Assembly (NCBI RefSeq): GCF_003438995.1
Contig: NZ_QSUN01000007.1
Location: forward strand, 76,609-140,608
Length of the DNA: 64,000 nt
Direction of reading: 5' to 3'
Source of the DNA: Bacteroides sp. OM05-12
GTDB taxonomy: Bacteria; Bacteroidota; Bacteroidia; Bacteroidales; Bacteroidaceae
The notes beneath the pieces were generated by a model. The model did not search any database, was not told the origin of the DNA, and saw only the letters and a list, made by a program, of their open reading frames with translations. Positions 8,785 to 18,211 of the stretch are shown here, in pieces. Position 1 is the first letter of the stretch; every line of letters begins with the position of its first letter. Position numbers and translations under genes: made by a program.

Positions 8785-8986
8785 ACTTATTCCCTCTTAT
8801 GAAAAAATAATCTTAGCATCAAAACATCGCCAACATTGATAAAATTTAATAAAATAAGAACTCAACAACTCCAAAATACATATTAAATCATTCCCGATTA
8901 ACAAATAAAACGTCCCAATTTCACAAAAATAAGCAAAATGGGAAACATTTCATCCATACATTTTCCACCCTTTACTCTACAAAGAA

Positions 8987-8994
8987 TACCTTTG
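8987..8994 (+). promoter_or_regulatory. -7 box of the partner-switching operon
   Basis: TACCTTTG matches the Bacteroidetes -7 consensus. TTTT at 8961-8964, 22 bases upstream, may serve as the weak -33 element. The predicted start near 9001 leaves about 20 bases to the first ATG at 9019 and 40 to the preferred ATG at 9040. Confidence 0.6.
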
Positions 8995-9039
8995 TACACA
9001 AATTAAGTATTAACATTTATGATGCGATATCTAAAAAAC

Positions 9040-9774
9040 ATGGAGAAAGAGATTATTATTGATAACAAATTGGACGAAATCGCAAAAATCGCCCAATTCA
9101 TCGAAGAATTAGGTATGTCATTGCAACTTCCTTCCGAAATCACGATGAGTATTAACCTTGCCATTGAAGAGGCGATTTCAAATATTATCCGATATGCTTA
9201 CCCTACTGGAAAATCCGGTGAAATCACTTTACGGACTAATGCAGAATCGAACGCTCTCGTTCTCAAAATTATAGATGACGGCATTTCATTTGACCCGACT
9301 TCCAAAGATACTCCTGAAATATTAGAACCATTAGAGACACGCTTAACCAAAGGATTAGGTCTTTTTCTTATTCGTCGCACCATGGACATCGTTGAATATC
9401 GCACTATAGGTTCAGAAAATCATTTAATTCTAACTAAAAAAATCAATCTGAACTTTAAGCCGGAAGCCAGTATGAAGACAAACCTTTGCCAGATAGAAGG
9501 AGTAACCATACTAGCCATTGAAGGACGACTAGATACACTCAATGCCAGTGAATTCAATACAACCATACAACCACTTCTAGCAGACCAAAATCCCAATATA
9601 ATTATTAATTGTGAAGGGATGTCTTATATCAGCAGTTCAGGCTTACGTAGCTTTATCATGTTACAAAAAAGTGTACAGCAACATAAAGGGCAACTTATAA
9701 TAGAAGCTATACGACCGGAAATCAAAACGATTTTTGATATGACCGGTTGTTCGTCTGTATTTACGATCCGTTAA
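9040..9774 (+). CDS. RsbW-like anti-sigma kinase fused to STAS antagonist
   Basis: A 244-residue fusion of two partner-switching modules. Residues 1-140 form a GHKL/HATPase_c domain of the RsbW type: N-box INLAIEEAISNIIRYAYP near 38-55, G1-like DDGISFDP near 80, and KGLGLFLIRR near 108. Residues 145-244 form a STAS domain with SYISSSGLRSF at 195-205, which holds the serines where RsbV-type proteins are phosphorylated. An ATG at 9019 is also in frame; I prefer 9040 because MEKEIIIDNKLDEIA aligns with the paralogue at 12702 (MEKEIRIKNNLDEIA). It is first of four closely spaced genes. A kinase and its usual substrate in one chain is unusual; no sigma-factor gene is nearby. Confidence 0.85.
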   Translation: MEKEIIIDNKLDEIAKIAQFIEELGMSLQLPSEITMSINLAIEEAISNIIRYAYPTGKSGEITLRTNAESNALVLKIIDDGISFDPTSKDTPEILEPLETRLTKGLGLFLIRRTMDIVEYRTIGSENHLILTKKINLNFKPEASMKTNLCQIEGVTILAIEGRLDTLNASEFNTTIQPLLADQNPNIIINCEGMSYISSSGLRSFIMLQKSVQQHKGQLIIEAIRPEIKTIFDMTGCSSVFTIR

Positions 9775-9787
9775 ATATTCCCACCTT

Positions 9788-10741
9788 ATGAAGCGATTTT
9801 ATACGATATGGTCTTTGGTGCTGCTGTTCCTATTTCCTTTCTCTATAAGCAGGATTTCAGGCCAACCGATTATCCTCACTCCTAAATGGACAGCCCAAGC
9901 TCAGTTTGCCGGGTACTATATAGCTGAGAAAATGGGATTTTATAAAGAGGAGGGATTAGACGTGCATGTACATCACCCTTCACTATCTGAGAGCTCATTC
10001 TCTTTTCTCAAATCGGGACGTTCTCAAGTAGTAGTTATGAACCTGTCGTATGCATTAATGGAGCGGGCTTCCGGAACACCGGTCGTAAATATTATGCAAA
10101 CATCACAGGAAAACAGTTTAATGCTGATCGGCCATTCACCATTAAAAGATTTATCTTCTTTACAAGGTAAAAAAATTGCAGTATGGAACCATCTCAGCCA
10201 AGAGTTACTCGATCAAATAGCTCAACATTATAATCTGCAGATAGAATGGATACGATTCAATAGCGGTATCAATATCTACCTTTCAGGAGCAGCCGATATT
10301 TGTTTAGTAGGAAGTTATAATGAATTTCCTCAACTGGCAGAATGTGGAATGGATATTGATTCTACACATATCCTGCGCTTTGCCGACTATGGATATAATC
10401 TGCCGGAAGACGGGCTCTATGTGACAGAAGAATTTTACCGACAAAATCCTGAAACTGTTCATAAATTGGTGAAAGCCAGTATACGCGGATGGCAATGGGC
10501 AAACGAACATCAGGAAGAAGCACTTGACATTATCATGGAAGAAGTACATCGGCACAATATAGGTACTAACCGATACCATCAACGTAAAATGTTGGAAGAG
10601 GTATTGCGGTTGCAGGTAGATAAATTAAAAGGTAAACGTACTTACCAACTAAGCCGGGAAGGTTTTAATTGCGCTATTAAAAATCTATTCCCGGAAAATG
10701 CGCAGAATAACAACATACGTTATGAAGATTTTGTAAAATAA
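9788..10741 (+). CDS. NMT1/THI5-like periplasmic substrate-binding protein
   Basis: A 317-residue exported protein: a hydrophobic signal segment ends near residue 25 (SLVLLFLFPFSISRISG), then a two-lobe binding fold of the NMT1/SsuA/ThiY type opens with TPKWTAQAQFAGYYIAEKMG and FYKEEGLDV. YVTEEFYRQNPETV is also typical of the family. These proteins usually deliver thiamin precursors, sulfonates or similar to an ABC importer, but no permease or ATPase gene is present. It sits 13 bases after the RsbW-STAS gene and 12 bases before the Cache-domain phosphatase, so I infer that it presents a ligand to that sensor rather than to a transporter. Ligand unknown. Confidence 0.85.
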   Translation: MKRFYTIWSLVLLFLFPFSISRISGQPIILTPKWTAQAQFAGYYIAEKMGFYKEEGLDVHVHHPSLSESSFSFLKSGRSQVVVMNLSYALMERASGTPVVNIMQTSQENSLMLIGHSPLKDLSSLQGKKIAVWNHLSQELLDQIAQHYNLQIEWIRFNSGINIYLSGAADICLVGSYNEFPQLAECGMDIDSTHILRFADYGYNLPEDGLYVTEEFYRQNPETVHKLVKASIRGWQWANEHQEEALDIIMEEVHRHNIGTNRYHQRKMLEEVLRLQVDKLKGKRTYQLSREGFNCAIKNLFPENAQNNNIRYEDFVK

Positions 10742-10753
10742 ACCTCCTACTCA

Positions 10754-12694
10754 ATGAAACACGTATTCTTCAAATCCTTTGCTACCAAACTAAGTATCTG
10801 CATACTTTCATTCACTTTGATCATATTTACTGCAATCATGGTCTTTTTCTATACTTATAGTCGTGAACGGACTACAGAGTATGCAATTAAACAAACACAC
10901 GGACTGCTCAGTAATATGGCGACCAAAATCAGCAGTCAGCTGATGACTGTAGAAACTACCCTTACACAATCGATATGGATGCTGGAAGACAATTTAAATA
11001 ATCCTGACTCACTCCGTCATATTATCACTTCCGTTGTAGAGAATAATGATCTCATCGTAGGAAGCGGCATTGCTTTCAAACCCGGCTATTACAAAGATAA
11101 AGGTAAATATTTTATGCCTTATGCTTCATTATCAAATGGGAAAAACGGAAAAATCATTTATCAATTATTAGGTAGTCAAAATTACGACTACCCTTGCATG
11201 GACTGGTATCTTATACCGAAATTATTAAAACAAAATTATTGGAGCGAGCCTTACTATGATGAAGGAGGTGGTAATTTTATCATGAGTACCTATTCTGTAC
11301 CACTCTACGACAAGAAAGGGGAAGTATATGCCATCTTCACCGCCAACATTTCGCTATCCCAATTTACAGATATGGTAGGCGAGTTAAAGCCTTATGAATC
11401 CAGTTATACCTATCTTCTCAGTCGTAACGGAAGCTTTTTGACGCATGCCGACTTTAAGAAGATCATGAATGAAACGATTTTCTCCGAGGCTTTCAGCACA
11501 CAAAATTCATATCAAGAGCAAATCGGACATGAAATGTTGGCAGGCCATACAGGGACTGTACATTTCAATAATAGCGGAACAGACTCCTATGCATTCTATA
11601 CAGCTATTCCCAATAGCGGTTGGTCTGTTTGTACCGTCTGCCCCAGCAAAGTAATCTTAAGTGATCTCGCGTCCACTTCACGTCAAGTCATATACATATT
11701 TCTTGCGGGTATGCTGCTACTATTCCTTTTTATATATAGTACTATCCGTAAACTGGTTCGCCCTCTTGAAAAGTTCTCTGAATCCGCCCGCCTTATCGCT
11801 ACGGGACGCTTCGATATCGAACTACCAACGGTCCGTTCAAATGATGAAATAAAAGATTTACACGACTCTTTGACATATATGCAACATTCTCTTTCAACCT
11901 ATATATCCGAGTTGCGTCAAACGACAGCAACTAAAGAACGTATTGAAAGCGAATTATCCATTGCACGTGAAATACAGATGGGCATGATTCCCAAAATATT
12001 TCCACCGTATCCGGACCGCAATGATGTAGACTTGCACGCTATATTACAATCTGCAAAAGAAGTTGGTGGCGACCTCTATGATTTCTTCATAGACAATGAC
12101 CATCTTTATTTTGTTATCGGAGACGTATCGGGCAAAGGCGTACCCGCATCACTTTTTATGGCTATCACCCGTAGCCTTTTCCGTACCCTATCCCAGCATG
12201 TAGATTCACCGGCAAAAATTGTTACCGAAATGAACAGTTCGATCTCCGATAATAATGAATCCAACATGTTCGTTACACTCATTGTAGGAATACTCAATCT
12301 AAATACCGGGGTACTCAAACTATGTAATGCAGGCCATAACCCACCTATATTAATTAGTCCCGACGAAAAGATAACTTTCTTGAAGTTTAATCCGCAACTG
12401 TTTGTAGGTATCAACGACCAGTATATATATACTGATGAAGAGATAATATTAAAGAAAGGAAGCAAACTTTTCCTCTATACAGACGGAGTAACGGAAGCAG
12501 AAAATACATCCAAAGAACTCTACGGAGAAGAAAGACTATCAGAAGTATTATCAGCGAATACTTCATCCGACGTTCGAGCTACGGTAAATACGGTAGTTCA
12601 GTCAATATCGAATCATGTACAAGATGCCGAAACCAGTGACGACCTGACTATATTACTTATCCATTACGAACCCGAAAATCCGACCATTAAATAG
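10754..12694 (+). CDS. Membrane sensor PP2C/SpoIIE-type phosphatase
   Basis: A 646-residue membrane protein. TM1 is near residues 12-34, a large periplasmic region of Cache type follows to about 305 (motifs GSGIAFKPGYY, MDWYLIPKLL, WSEPYYDEGG), TM2 is near 312-330, and a HAMP region follows (VRPLEKFSESARLIATGRFD). A coiled linker ELSIAREIQMGMIP leads to a RsbU/SpoIIE phosphatase domain from about 420, with metal-binding motifs EVGGDLYDFF, GDVSGKGVPA, DGVTEA and SDDLT all intact. In partner switching such a phosphatase dephosphorylates the STAS protein and so releases or blocks the downstream factor. It lies between the binding protein and the second RsbW-like kinase. Confidence 0.92.
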   Translation: MKHVFFKSFATKLSICILSFTLIIFTAIMVFFYTYSRERTTEYAIKQTHGLLSNMATKISSQLMTVETTLTQSIWMLEDNLNNPDSLRHIITSVVENNDLIVGSGIAFKPGYYKDKGKYFMPYASLSNGKNGKIIYQLLGSQNYDYPCMDWYLIPKLLKQNYWSEPYYDEGGGNFIMSTYSVPLYDKKGEVYAIFTANISLSQFTDMVGELKPYESSYTYLLSRNGSFLTHADFKKIMNETIFSEAFSTQNSYQEQIGHEMLAGHTGTVHFNNSGTDSYAFYTAIPNSGWSVCTVCPSKVILSDLASTSRQVIYIFLAGMLLLFLFIYSTIRKLVRPLEKFSESARLIATGRFDIELPTVRSNDEIKDLHDSLTYMQHSLSTYISELRQTTATKERIESELSIAREIQMGMIPKIFPPYPDRNDVDLHAILQSAKEVGGDLYDFFIDNDHLYFVIGDVSGKGVPASLFMAITRSLFRTLSQHVDSPAKIVTEMNSSISDNNESNMFVTLIVGILNLNTGVLKLCNAGHNPPILISPDEKITFLKFNPQLFVGINDQYIYTDEEIILKKGSKLFLYTDGVTEAENTSKELYGEERLSEVLSANTSSDVRATVNTVVQSISNHVQDAETSDDLTILLIHYEPENPTIK

Positions 12695-12701
12695 CATAAT
12701 C

Positions 12702-13118
12702 ATGGAAAAAGAAATAAGAATAAAGAATAATCTTGATGAAATTGCCATATTAGCCAATTTCGTAGAAGAATTATGCAGTGAACTAGCCCTACCGGCAGAA
12801 GTTACTATGAATATTAATCTGGCATTGGAAGAAGCTGTTGCCAATGTGATTATGTATGCTTATCCGTCAGAAGAAGAACATGAAATACTATTAAAAGTAT
12901 CCGACACAAACGAACAACTTATATTCTTATTAACAGATAAAGGTTTATCATTTGATCCTACCCAGGTAGCTGAAGTAGATCTGACTCTTCCTATCGAGGA
13001 ACGTCCCATCGGCGGTTTAGGAATCTTCCTCATCCGAAGTATCATGAACGAAGTAACCTATCAACGTTTGGATAATGAAAACCAACTGATTATGAAGAAA
13101 AATATTAAGAACGAATAA
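12702..13118 (+). CDS. RsbW-like ATP-binding protein
   Basis: A 138-residue stand-alone GHKL/HATPase_c protein of anti-sigma type. It is clearly paralogous to the N-terminal half of the fusion at 9040: MEKEIRIKNNLDEIA, N-box INLALEEAVANVIMYAYP, G1-like DKGLSFDP and GGLGIFLIRSIM. It has no STAS domain. It is last in the operon, seven bases after the phosphatase gene. Two different kinases and one STAS domain in one operon suggest competition or an ordered switch. The convergent gap downstream contains the composite repeat. Confidence 0.9.
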   Translation: MEKEIRIKNNLDEIAILANFVEELCSELALPAEVTMNINLALEEAVANVIMYAYPSEEEHEILLKVSDTNEQLIFLLTDKGLSFDPTQVAEVDLTLPIEERPIGGLGIFLIRSIMNEVTYQRLDNENQLIMKKNIKNE

Positions 13119-13320
13119 TAATCTTTACCATATACGTAATTAACAGCGACTGAATAAAGTATCGCTCCATGACTTTCATCCTTCAGGCACACACATCCCT
13201 ACCTGATACATAATTGATTAGGCTGAATGATTCGGTAAATAGCTGAAAGATAAAATCATTCAGCATTCCATGACAGATACTTTCCCATTCTCTTGAAAAC
13301 TGAATCTTCCCATCGGTAAA

Positions 13321-13578
13321 GGTTCAGCATAATACATTGATAATCAAATAACAATTTGCAAACTGAAGGACTGAAAGAGTAATGGACGTTATTTTGTTTT
13401 CAAAGGGGTCTCTGTCAGTAAAATGCAGCATTTGCCTAAATCATGGCAGAGACCGTAAAAAATCACCTCGGTGTTTTTAAAAAACATCGGGTTGATTGAA
13501 AAAAACATAAGGATGATTGTAAACAAACATACGGTCGATTGAAGACAAACTCCTATCGTTTGCAGACAATCGACCGTA
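13321..13578 (+). repeat. Composite convergent-gap repeat, copy 1
   Basis: The 518-base gap between convergent genes (13119-13636) has no gene but holds this element. It opens with GGTTCAG, then TTGATAATCAAATAA, AATTTGCAAACTGAAGGA and AGTAATGG. A middle box GTCAGTAAAATGCAGCATTT sits inside an inverted pair (GGTCTCTG 13407-13414 and CAGAGACC 13447-13454). Then come 21-22-base tandem units such as CATAAGGATGATTGTAAACA and CATACGGTCGATTGAAGACA, ending in a 12-bp inverted pair (13530-13541 with 13567-13578). Copies 2 and 3 are at 26392 and 37771. The rest of the gap shows nothing recognisable. Confidence 0.85.
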
Positions 13579-13636
13579 CCTTTATAAAATATCTCCTATT
13601 GTATATCTATGCCCTTAGGACTATTTAATACAACGT

Positions 13637-14149
13637 TTATTTTTCAGGAATAAAAGGGTACTGATATTTTATTCTAGCCCCAACGATCCCTCCATTACCA
13701 ACAGAAGGTTTACCTCCTCCCCCCGCATACATATATTTCATAACATATATACGTATGTACAAATAAGAATCTCCTGTAGAATATCTTCCTATATAACCTT
13801 CATCATCCCGGACCGAGACTCTCTCTCTCCAACCTGTTTCAGGAATACTTTTTATATTGTACAATCCGTCAATCTTACCTAATTCTACAAATTCCCAACC
13901 AAAATCAACATTAACGAAATTATTCATATCGTCAATCATAATAGGATTACATTCATCCAAATATAATTTAGTTGCTGAATTTCTAGTATCATTTGTCATA
14001 GAAATCGCCACTGTTCCTTCCGGATCATTCGGAATCCCTTCAAATTCTCTATCTATACAACTACTTACTGTGAATAATAAAAAGAATAATCGTATGACTC
14101 TGGCGTTTCGTGTTAGAGAATAAAAGCTATATCCTTTATTAGTAACCAT
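13637..14149 (-). CDS. Small lipoprotein of unknown function
   Basis: A 170-residue protein with a hydrophobic stretch VIRLFFLLFTVSSC that ends in a lipobox, so it should be lipidated at Cys31 and exported; the rest is soluble and rich in beta-type sequence with glycine-rich YAGGGGKPSVGNGG near the C-terminus. I do not recognise the family with confidence. The charged N-terminus is long for a signal peptide, and a later start is possible though no internal ATG precedes the hydrophobic run. It is separated from the B3/B4 gene upstream by a 219-base gap without recognised features, and the composite repeat lies beyond its 3' end. Confidence 0.6.
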   Translation of the reverse strand: MVTNKGYSFYSLTRNARVIRLFFLLFTVSSCIDREFEGIPNDPEGTVAISMTNDTRNSATKLYLDECNPIMIDDMNNFVNVDFGWEFVELGKIDGLYNIKSIPETGWRERVSVRDDEGYIGRYSTGDSYLYIRIYVMKYMYAGGGGKPSVGNGGIVGARIKYQYPFIPEK

Positions 14150-14368
14150 AGCATCATAACTTTCTTTTAATAAAAATAGATTTAAAGTATAAAATAACTC
14201 CTGATATAAACTCTCATAAATCAGAAGATATAGTAATAAGAAGCTGTAATCATTTTGTTAGTGTTGCATAACAAAATTAGAAATCAGATTAACATTACAC
14301 ACCACAATGGTTATATAATGTCAAAATTAATATATAAAAAGGAATTATACAAATAAAAAGAGAACTAT

Positions 14369-15031
14369 TTAAAAGTAAAGTACACTTCCCCCATCAGAAT
14401 CCGTATACTCCCGAAGCAAAGTCTGCATATATTCAACAGCCTCTTTTAAACCTTCTTGTCCGCTATATCCATTGATGATAGCTAACAAATGTGTTGTGCC
14501 AAGTTCCATTTTGGTACGTTCGTTATCGCTGGTTGGTGTACCGATACCACCGACAGCATCCCGATAAACAGGCATACCTTCTATATTCAGTTCTCCACGC
14601 CCGATTCCTTCGTAAGGCTCATCGGCTTTGCCGATACCCAAAACCAAAGTATCCCCCTGAATTTTATCGGCATCAAAGCCGCCGATGGAATACCCTGAAC
14701 GAATAGAAACCAAATTTATCAAATCTACCAAAGTATCTATTTGATATAGGGGAATGCCACGCAAGATTTTCCTGCACAGAGCCTCCGAAGAGGGACGATA
14801 TCGGCTCGGATCTTTTCCACATTTCTTATAAGCCGTACGAGTGGCTTGGATAGCAGGCATATCTTTGATGGAATCCAACGTATACTTCCTTTGGTACTCG
14901 ATTGTAAACTCATTTATCGTTTTCCACAAGTCTTCACTATAAGGAGTATTCTTCACTTTCGCGTATATAGCCGCACCTGCAAAATCAGGGCAAGCATGTT
15001 TTATTTCATCGGAAACTTTAATGTGTATCAT
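14369..15031 (-). CDS. B3/B4 tRNA-binding domain protein
   Basis: A 220-residue stand-alone B3/B4 domain of the type found in the phenylalanyl-tRNA synthetase beta subunit. Diagnostic segments are TRTAYKKCGKDPSRYRPSSE near residues 70-88, the LVDLINLVSIRSGYSIGGFD stretch near 105-123, and VYRDAVGGIGTPTSDNERT near 160. Free-standing homologues are thought to edit or bind aminoacyl-tRNA, but the function of this branch is not settled. It starts 10 bases after pgeF and is likely the last gene of the obg-pgeF transcription unit. Confidence 0.85.
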   Translation of the reverse strand: MIHIKVSDEIKHACPDFAGAAIYAKVKNTPYSEDLWKTINEFTIEYQRKYTLDSIKDMPAIQATRTAYKKCGKDPSRYRPSSEALCRKILRGIPLYQIDTLVDLINLVSIRSGYSIGGFDADKIQGDTLVLGIGKADEPYEGIGRGELNIEGMPVYRDAVGGIGTPTSDNERTKMELGTTHLLAIINGYSGQEGLKEAVEYMQTLLREYTDSDGGSVLYF

Positions 15032-15041
15032 AATAAATTAA

Positions 15042-15860
15042 TCAAATATCATTCAACATAATTCCGGAAAGTATCCTTCCCGACTGTACGCCCAAACGAC
15101 GGGCGGAGAAAAACTGTTCGTGATGCGTATAAGTACAAATTCCGGCTATCTCTATATGATGGGCGGATACTCCCATACCTTCCAACTGTATCCGGTTGGC
15201 TTTCCACAAATCAATATGCCATTTACCCGTTTCGCTATTCTTCATAGAAATCTGACACATATCAAACCCGACATCATGGAAAGATTGCCATACTTCTTCC
15301 CCTACTTCAAATGCCTCCAAAGAGATAGAAGGGCCGATACAAGCCAAAACATCTTGCATATCAGTATGATAAATCTGTTGCATAAACAGCAAAGTTTTCC
15401 GAAGAATACATTGTACCGTACCTCTCCATCCGGCATGCACCACAGCTATCACTTGATTTACCTTATCGCATAATAAAATGGGGACACAATCAGCAGTAGA
15501 AACACAAATACAATAACCGGGCACATTTGTAATCAAAGCATCTATACCGTTCAATCGTTTCTGCTTCTCTGTTTCAAGAAGTTCATCAAAGGCATTCGTT
15601 ATAATTCCCACACAGGCACTATGCGTCTGATATGGTATAAGTAACTGTTTGGGAATGACGGGCAACGAATTTAAAAGGATTTCCTGATTCCGGCAAACAA
15701 ATTCCGATTCATCTCCGGAATAAGGAGAACAATTAAAACTTTCATAAGCTCCTTTGCTGTATCCACCCTGACGAGTCGTCACAAAATGAGAAATGTTGGG
15801 ACACGAACGTTTCAACAGTTCAAATCCCAACATTTTATTATCTTCCGTTACAGATATCAT
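15042..15860 (-). CDS. pgeF: Peptidoglycan editing factor PgeF (YfiH/DUF152)
   Basis: PgeF is a multicopper-oxidase-like (laccase-domain) hydrolase that removes wrongly incorporated L-Ser from UDP-MurNAc peptides. The 272-residue product shows the family's zinc-site motifs: [15 protein letters not shown] near residues 29-43, YQTHSACV near 98, [10 protein letters not shown] near 140, [10 protein letters not shown] near 155 and [13 protein letters not shown] near 245. Its ATG overlaps the obg stop by four bases (ATGA), so the two are coupled. The assignment is secure at family level. Confidence 0.93.
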   Translation of the reverse strand: MISVTEDNKMLGFELLKRSCPNISHFVTTRQGGYSKGAYESFNCSPYSGDESEFVCRNQEILLNSLPVIPKQLLIPYQTHSACVGIITNAFDELLETEKQKRLNGIDALITNVPGYCICVSTADCVPILLCDKVNQVIAVVHAGWRGTVQCILRKTLLFMQQIYHTDMQDVLACIGPSISLEAFEVGEEVWQSFHDVGFDMCQISMKNSETGKWHIDLWKANRIQLEGMGVSAHHIEIAGICTYTHHEQFFSARRLGVQSGRILSGIMLNDI

Positions 15861-17041
15861 TTTCCGTTATCTTCGTTGTCCCAATCTTCCTCTTCATATT
15901 CGTAATCGAAATCATCATCAGCCTCTTCTTCATACTCATATTCAAAGTCTTCATCCTCTCCTTCATCTTTTAATTCTTCCTGCAATTTGCTTATATCCTT
16001 TGCACGATGAACAATCGTTTCCGCCTTTCCGCCTTCTATTTTATTACTTTCCTTGTTCAACTCAGTCCACAAAATATCTTTCAGAGCAGAAATGCCCAGA
16101 CCTGTTACAGAAGAAATAAAGATATAAGGAATACCCGTAGGAAGTGTTTTTTCTATCTCTTCCATCAGTTCTTCATCCAACATATCACTTTTAGTAATGG
16201 CCAGCACCCGCTGTTTGTCCAACATTTCCGGGTTAAACTGCGTCAACTCGTTCAACAAGATTTCATATTCACGGGTAATATCGTCACTATCGGCCGGAAC
16301 CATGAACAGTAACAACGAATTACGCTCAATATGCCGTAAGAAACGAAGTCCCAAACCTTTACCTTCACTTGCCCCTTCTATAATCCCCGGAATATCCGCC
16401 ATAACGAATGACTTGCCGTCACGATATGACACGATTCCGAGATTAGGTTCAAGTGTAGTAAACGGATAATTGGCAATCTTCGGTTTAGCCGCAGAAACAA
16501 CCGACAGTAAAGTAGACTTGCCCGCATTCGGGAAACCGACCAAACCAACATCAGCAAGAAGTTTCAGCTCTAAAATCACCGTCAACTCCTGCATCGGTTC
16601 GCCCGGCTGTGCAAAACGCGGTGCCTGACGGGTGGCAGTACGAAAGTGCCAGTTGCCCAAGCCACCTCTACCACCTTTCAGAAGCACGACTTCCTGTCCA
16701 TGCTCGGTAATATCACAAACATATTCTCCTGTTTCGGCATTATAAACAACTGTACCGCAGGGAACTTCAATCACCTTGTCTTCGCCATCCTTTCCAAAGC
16801 TACGTCCCTTACTGCCGGATTCACCATGACCGGCAAAGACATGACGTTCGTATTTGAGGTGAAGTAGCGTCCAATAATTGCGATTTCCACGAAGAATCAC
16901 ATGACCTCCTCTACCGCCATCGCCCCCATCCGGTCCACCGTTAGGAACAAATTTCTCACGCCTCATATGCGTAGAGCCTCTGCCGCCCTTACCGGAACGG
17001 CAATATATCTTTACGTAATCAACAAAATTCGATTCAGCCAT
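15857..17041 (-). CDS. obg: GTPase Obg (CgtA)
   Basis: Obg is an essential ribosome-associated GTPase for 50S maturation and stress control. The 394-residue product has the glycine-rich Obg fold ([28 protein letters not shown]), then a G domain with G1 [12 protein letters not shown]3 [10 protein letters not shown] and G4 TKSDMLD. The C-terminus is a very acidic tail of Asp/Glu/Tyr runs instead of a folded OCT domain, which is usual in Bacteroidetes. It lies 12 bases after adk and is coupled to pgeF. Confidence 0.97.
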   Translation of the reverse strand: MAESNFVDYVKIYCRSGKGGRGSTHMRREKFVPNGGPDGGDGGRGGHVILRGNRNYWTLLHLKYERHVFAGHGESGSKGRSFGKDGEDKVIEVPCGTVVYNAETGEYVCDITEHGQEVVLLKGGRGGLGNWHFRTATRQAPRFAQPGEPMQELTVILELKLLADVGLVGFPNAGKSTLLSVVSAAKPKIANYPFTTLEPNLGIVSYRDGKSFVMADIPGIIEGASEGKGLGLRFLRHIERNSLLLFMVPADSDDITREYEILLNELTQFNPEMLDKQRVLAITKSDMLDEELMEEIEKTLPTGIPYIFISSVTGLGISALKDILWTELNKESNKIEGGKAETIVHRAKDISKLQEELKDEGEDEDFEYEYEEEADDDFDYEYEEEDWDNEDNGK

Positions 17042-17053
17042 CTTCTTTCTTTA

Positions 17054-17623
17054 TTATAAACTTTCTACCGCCTTTACAATATCTGTAAAAATTCCATCTA
17101 CAGAGCCAAGTCCGTTGATATGTTGATACTTACCATCTTCCTTATACCAGTCTTTCAACGGAGAAGTTTGCGTATTATATACTACCAGACGTTTTTTAAT
17201 TGTTTCTTCATTATCGTCCGCACGACCGGAATCTTTTCCACGTTTAATAAGACGGACCATTAATTCATCTTCAGGAACATCAAGGTCAATCATAATAGAA
17301 ACATCCTGTCCTCTGTCTTTCAACATCTTCTTCAACGCCTCAGCCTGTGCGATTGTTCTTGGGAAACCATCAAAAATAACTCCTTTACTGTCTTCAAACG
17401 AATCGAATACACTGGCAAGAATATCAATCATCAATTCATCAGGAATCAGCTGACCGTTATCGATATACCCCTTTGCCGTTTTACCCAGTTCCGTACCGTT
17501 CTTTATTTCAGCACGAAGCACGTCGCCTGTTGAAATGTGGTTAATACCGAACTTTTCTACAATACGTTCACTTTGTGTTCCCTTTCCTGAGCCGGGAGCA
17601 CCGAAAATTACAATGTTCAACAT
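17054..17623 (-). CDS. adk: Adenylate kinase
   Basis: Adk interconverts ATP, AMP and ADP. The 189-residue product is the short, lid-less form: P-loop FGAPGSGKGTQ at 7-17, NMP-binding STGDVLRAEIKNGTELG, the signature FDGFPRTIAQAE near 86-97, and the LID-side arginine segment RLIKRGKDSGRADDN. The zinc-finger lid of longer adenylate kinases is absent. It lies between hpt (27-base gap) and obg. Confidence 0.97.
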   Translation of the reverse strand: MLNIVIFGAPGSGKGTQSERIVEKFGINHISTGDVLRAEIKNGTELGKTAKGYIDNGQLIPDELMIDILASVFDSFEDSKGVIFDGFPRTIAQAEALKKMLKDRGQDVSIMIDLDVPEDELMVRLIKRGKDSGRADDNEETIKKRLVVYNTQTSPLKDWYKEDGKYQHINGLGSVDGIFTDIVKAVESL

Positions 17624-17650
17624 CTTTTTACTTCTCTATTTGATTTGTAT

Positions 17651-18187
17651 TTATTCCACTACTGTATAAATGTCCCGATAGTTACGTCCATAACCGTCAT
17701 AATCCAATCCATAGCCTACGATAAAGTCATTTGGGATTTCCATTGCCACATAGTCAATATCAAGTTTAACTTTCAGCTTTTCCGGCTTTACCAATAAAGT
17801 CGCAATCCGGATTTCTTTCGGATTACGCGTGCCAAGTGTCTCCAGCAAACGTTGCATTGTCAGACCCGTATCGACAATATCCTCCACGATAACAACCGTC
17901 CGATCCGTAATATCTTCCGACAATCCCATTACCTCTTTAATAACACCGGTAGAAGCAGTGCCCTGATAAGACGCTAGTTTGATAAAAGATATCTGACAAG
18001 GTATATCGATATGCCGCATCAAATCGGCAGTAAACATGAATGAGCCATTCAATACACTTAAAAACAAAGGATTGGCATCCTTCAAATCCCGGTTTATCTC
18101 ATTAGCTACCCTTTTTACTTCTTTCAGAATGGAGCTTTCCGGTATAGATACAGAAAACTCTTTATCCTTTATTTTTATAGTTCCCAT
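17651..18187 (-). CDS. hpt: Hypoxanthine phosphoribosyltransferase
   Basis: Hpt salvages hypoxanthine and guanine to IMP and GMP with PRPP. The 178-residue product has the PRPP-binding motif VIVEDIVDTGLTMQ near 99-112 and a C-terminal DFIVGYGLDYDGYGRNY, both diagnostic. The frame is open to 18244, but the -7 box at 18212-18219 lies inside that extension, so the ATG at 18187 (MGTIKIKDKEF) is the start. It begins the hpt-adk-obg-pgeF-B3/B4 run. Confidence 0.95.
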   Translation of the reverse strand: MGTIKIKDKEFSVSIPESSILKEVKRVANEINRDLKDANPLFLSVLNGSFMFTADLMRHIDIPCQISFIKLASYQGTASTGVIKEVMGLSEDITDRTVVIVEDIVDTGLTMQRLLETLGTRNPKEIRIATLLVKPEKLKVKLDIDYVAMEIPNDFIVGYGLDYDGYGRNYRDIYTVVE

Positions 18188-18211
18188 AAGACGGTTGATT
18201 TTTAGTTGCCA

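Noticed and set aside
10754..12694. Two-component histidine kinase reading of the sensor protein
   Set aside because: After the HAMP region the protein has PP2C/SpoIIE metal motifs, not a phosphoacceptor His or kinase boxes.
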